Source: Flavobacteriales bacterium UBA4660 (GTDB lineage Bacteria; Bacteroidota; Bacteroidia; Flavobacteriales_D; Sanyastnellaceae). From it: a stretch of DNA of 7,425 nt. The notes under the pieces are model-generated. The model ran no database searches. It was not told the origin of the DNA and worked only from the letters and a program-made list of their open reading frames with translations. Position numbers and translations under genes: made by a program. Shown here piece by piece: positions 6,597-7,425 of the stretch (position 1 is the first letter of the stretch; each line of letters opens with the position of its first letter). The DNA is taken from positions 11,584 through 19,008 of the forward strand of contig DHLU01000105.1 of the NCBI GenBank assembly GCA_002405435.1, read 5' to 3'.

Positions 6597-7425
6597 AAGC
6601 GCGAAACGATTTTGGATTCATGGTAGCCCAGTTTCTGGTAGTGGTGGTGAAGCGGCGACATGCGGAAAATGCGCCGGCCTTCTCCGTATCTTCTGCGGGT
6701 ATACTTGAAGTAGGATACCTGCAGCATGACCGAAAGATTTTCAATGAGAAAGATGCCGCACAACACCGGAATCAGCAACTCTTTCCTCACTGCAATGGCG
6801 AAGGTGGCGATGATGCCGCCCAGGGCAAGGCTGCCTGTATCTCCCATAAATACCTGGGCCGGGTATGAGTTGTACCACAGAAAGCCGACACAAGCGCCCA
6901 CAAAGGCCGCAATGAAAACCGTCAGCTCTCCGCTGCGCGGTATGTACATGATGTCGAGGTAGTCAGCGAAAATGTAGTTGCCGCTCACGTAGGCGAATAC
7001 GGCCAGTGTGGCACCGATGATGGCTGATGTGCCCGTGGCAAGTCCGTCGATACCATCGGTGATGTTGGCCCCATTGCTCACAGCCGTTACAATCACAATC
7101 ACAACCAGGGCGAATACGATGTAGAGCGTGAATTCATTTTCCCATTTTTTGGGAAGCAGCCAGGCGTAGTTGAATTCGTTGTCTTTAATAAAAGGTATGG
7201 TCGTGCTCAGGGCCTTGTATTCTTTCCACATGGCTGGGTCTTCGACCGAATGGAGCTCCAGCAGACTTGCCTGTCCGCTGTCGTTGATCTGCCTTTTGAC
7301 CGTAACGTCATCGCTGAAATAGAGCATCGAAGACACAATGACGCCCACGCCAATCTGCCCGATGATTTTGGATGTACCTGCCAGTCCTCGTTTGTCTTTT
7401 TTGAATACTTTGATGTAATCATCCA
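6539..7425 (-). CDS. mraY: Phospho-N-acetylmuramoyl-pentapeptide transferase MraY, C-terminal part (5' end beyond window)
   Basis: MraY is the integral membrane enzyme that transfers phospho-MurNAc-pentapeptide from UDP to undecaprenyl phosphate, making lipid I. The last 294 residues are present. The window begins at the conserved aspartate pair: the first full codons read [16 protein letters not shown], the catalytic DD motif of this family. Next come [13 protein letters not shown] (117-129), [12 protein letters not shown] (192-203), the cytoplasmic histidine motif SPLHHHYQ (256-263) and the typical end [20 protein letters not shown] (275-294). About seven membrane segments are visible (near 18-36, 98-116, 131-148, 166-184, 197-213, 214-236, 272-292). 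The loop from about 36 to 96 is long and polar compared with the E. coli enzyme. A GTG at 7348 is an internal valine codon, not a start, because the frame continues upstream with conserved residues. WecA and TagO are excluded by the HHH motif, the C-terminus and the context. The stop TAA is at 6539-6541. Confidence 0.97.
   Translation of the reverse strand, partial: DDYIKVFKKDKRGLAGTSKIIGQIGVGVIVSSMLYFSDDVTVKRQINDSGQASLLELHSVEDPAMWKEYKALSTTIPFIKDNEFNYAWLLPKKWENEFTLYIVFALVVIVIVTAVSNGANITDGIDGLATGTSAIIGATLAVFAYVSGNYIFADYLDIMYIPRSGELTVFIAAFVGACVGFLWYNSYPAQVFMGDTGSLALGGIIATFAIAVRKELLIPVLCGIFLIENLSVMLQVSYFKYTRRRYGEGRRIFRMSPLHHHYQKLGYHESKIVSRFWIIGIMLAVITIITLKIR

Overview
This window is a tightly packed segment of a bacterial division and cell wall (dcw) gene cluster. 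All genes lie on the minus strand, so transcription runs from the high-coordinate end to the low end: mraY (5' end outside the window), murD, ftsW, murG, murC, ftsQ, ftsA (3' end outside the window). All seven were identified by reading their conserved motifs; nothing was searched against a database.

The organism is most likely a member of the Bacteroidota. The gene order mraY-murD-ftsW-murG-murC-ftsQ-ftsA, with neither murB nor ddl between murC and ftsQ, is the arrangement known from that phylum. FtsQ carries the phylum-style C-terminal YSVINLEYKGQIVC block, FtsW has PANFSTA instead of the proteobacterial PDLGTA-type motif, and MraY has an extended loop before its NxxNxxDGxDGL motif. Genes start without clear Shine-Dalgarno sequences, which is also usual there. 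Base composition looks moderately GC-rich by eye. I cannot assign a class or genus.

Layout: mraY (6539-7425, partial), murD (5181-6596 at most, true start uncertain), ftsW (3976-5154), murG (2826-3959), murC (1411-2829), ftsQ (566-1414), ftsA (1-561, partial). The largest gap between genes is 26 bases. mraY/murD, murG/murC and murC/ftsQ touch or overlap. No non-coding stretch reaches 300 bases, and I see no promoter, terminator, RNA gene, mobile element, repeat array or CRISPR.

Together the genes cover the middle of peptidoglycan precursor synthesis and its use at the septum. MurC and MurD add L-Ala and D-Glu to UDP-MurNAc. MraY moves the finished MurNAc-pentapeptide onto undecaprenyl phosphate (lipid I), and MurG adds GlcNAc (lipid II). 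FtsW polymerises lipid II at the septum, while FtsQ and FtsA are divisome scaffold proteins. All are core housekeeping genes. I found no novel system; the findings are small points about non-ATG starts, lineage-type motif variants and one substitution in a conserved MurD motif.
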